NCBI RefSeq assembly: GCF_000737195.2
Contig: NZ_JALM01000028.1
Location: 1 to 64,000, forward strand
From: Sciscionella sediminilitoris
GTDB lineage: Bacteria; Actinomycetota; Actinomycetes; Mycobacteriales; Pseudonocardiaceae
DNA length: 64,000 bases
Direction of reading: 5' to 3'
Position 1 is the first letter of the stretch, and every line of letters starts with the position of its first letter. Under the pieces are notes generated by a model that was not told the DNA's origin, did not search any database, and saw only the letters and a program-made list of their open reading frames with translations. Below are positions 63,697-64,000 of the stretch, piece after piece. Both the position numbers and the translations under genes were made by a program.

Positions 63697-63819
63697 ATGG
63701 CAGCGGTTTGGGTATCTTTCGCGATTGAGGGCGGCGCGGCAGTTGCTGTTTCGGCGACACTGGCGAAGTGGGCACGTAAGGGCTTCACTCTTCGTGGTGC
63801 GCGTCACCCGCAGAACTGA
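63697..63819 (+). CDS. Small hydrophobic-basic peptide, 40 residues
   Basis: ATG 63697, with GAGGAGG at 63686-63692, encodes 40 residues: a hydrophobic N-terminal half (AAVWVSFAIEGGAAVAVSA) and a basic C-terminal half (KWARKGFTLRGARH). It ends at TGA 63817 and is followed 11 bp later by a strong terminator, so it has every sign of an expressed unit. It may be a small membrane peptide. No family is recognised. It is divergent from the riboswitch-controlled btuC. Confidence 0.6.
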   Translation: MAAVWVSFAIEGGAAVAVSATLAKWARKGFTLRGARHPQN

Positions 63820-63830
63820 GCTTGAAACGA

Positions 63831-63866
63831 ACGGTGCCCCCGGATCATCCGATCCGGGGGCACCGT
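63831..63866. terminator. Bidirectional terminator
   Basis: A perfect 16-bp stem (63831-63846 with 63851-63866) closes a 4-nt loop between the 40-residue peptide gene and the convergent MFS gene. No long U-tract follows on the plus strand; on the minus strand the stem is followed by TTCAAG. Confidence 0.85.
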
Positions 63867-63880
63867 CGTGTCCGGGCGGG

Positions 63881-64000
63881 TTACTTGGAGCCCGCTGCGT
63901 TCAGCTCGGGATCGAGCTGTCCCTCGTTGTTGATCTTGTCCATCGGCACGCCCTTGGTCTCCGGCAGGAACACGATCGCCGGGAGGGCCACGATCGCGGC
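63881..64000 (-). CDS. MFS sugar-porter C-terminus (partial)
   Basis: The last 39 codons of a gene that starts beyond the window. The end of a membrane helix (AAIVALPAIVFLPETKG) contains PETKG, the motif that follows helix 12 in sugar porters and related MFS proteins, then a short cytoplasmic tail ending NAAGSK. Substrate cannot be told. Confidence 0.75.
   Translation of the reverse strand, partial: AAIVALPAIVFLPETKGVPMDKINNEGQLDPELNAAGSK

Overview
The window is high-GC actinobacterial chromosome with many GTG/TTG starts, tight ATGA/GTGA/TTGA gene overlaps, Mce lipid-import genes, EspG/PPE-like type VII secretion partners and SorC/TetR regulators. A mycolate-related or Pseudonocardiales-type actinomycete (Pseudonocardiaceae-like) fits best; this placement is inference from gene content, not from a marker search. 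No rRNA, tRNA, CRISPR array, prophage or intact insertion sequence was seen.

Layout. (1) 1-2300: a proline-rich membrane protein, then the L10 leader and rplJ-rplL with a strong terminator. (2) 2360-15220: a complete Mce importer: ATPase (mceG), two YrbE permeases, mceA-F with a lipoprotein MceE, two Mce-associated membrane proteins and a phosphotransferase-fold protein. (3) 15217-19450: a polyol-catabolism locus with a SorC regulator divergent from a zinc alcohol dehydrogenase, a polyol-type MFS permease and an SDR; the divergent region holds TGAAC/GTTCA operator half-sites. (4) 19478-22112: a secreted HNH nuclease, an unknown protein and purA. (5) 22271-26078: alkanesulfonate uptake and desulfonation (ssuC-ssuB-ssuA-ssuD). 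(6) 26161-29795: dctA divergent from a DcuS/DcuR-type two-component system, then a methyltransferase, a Na+/H+ antiporter and a small UBP zinc-finger protein. (7) 32628-37510: purD, then a five-gene type VII secretion substrate locus (PE-like, PPE-like, EspG, small helical partner, WXG-lytic transglycosylase fusion) without ESX core machinery. (8) 37555-43589: an aminotransferase, small proteins and a polar amino acid ABC system with two binding proteins and two permeases around one ATPase. (9) 43780-48130: coxSLM plus coxG, a form II CO-dehydrogenase-like molybdenum hydroxylase. (10) 48132-52086: GNAT, YqeB-like protein, TetR, Abi-alpha-like protein and DUF445 protein. (11) 52533-58491: gltBD. 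(12) 58572-63350: Tat-type gamma-glutamyltransferase and a BtuF-BtuD-BtuC-like importer behind a clear cobalamin riboswitch. (13) 63697-64000: a 40-residue peptide gene, a strong bidirectional terminator and the 3' end of an MFS transporter.

The most informative points beyond routine annotation are the cobalamin riboswitch, which reassigns a siderophore-looking transporter to corrinoid uptake; the type VII locus with a secreted muralytic candidate; the mce operon fused to its usually unlinked ATPase next to rplL; and a roughly 200-bp dispersed intergenic repeat with two copies (before ssuA and before purD).
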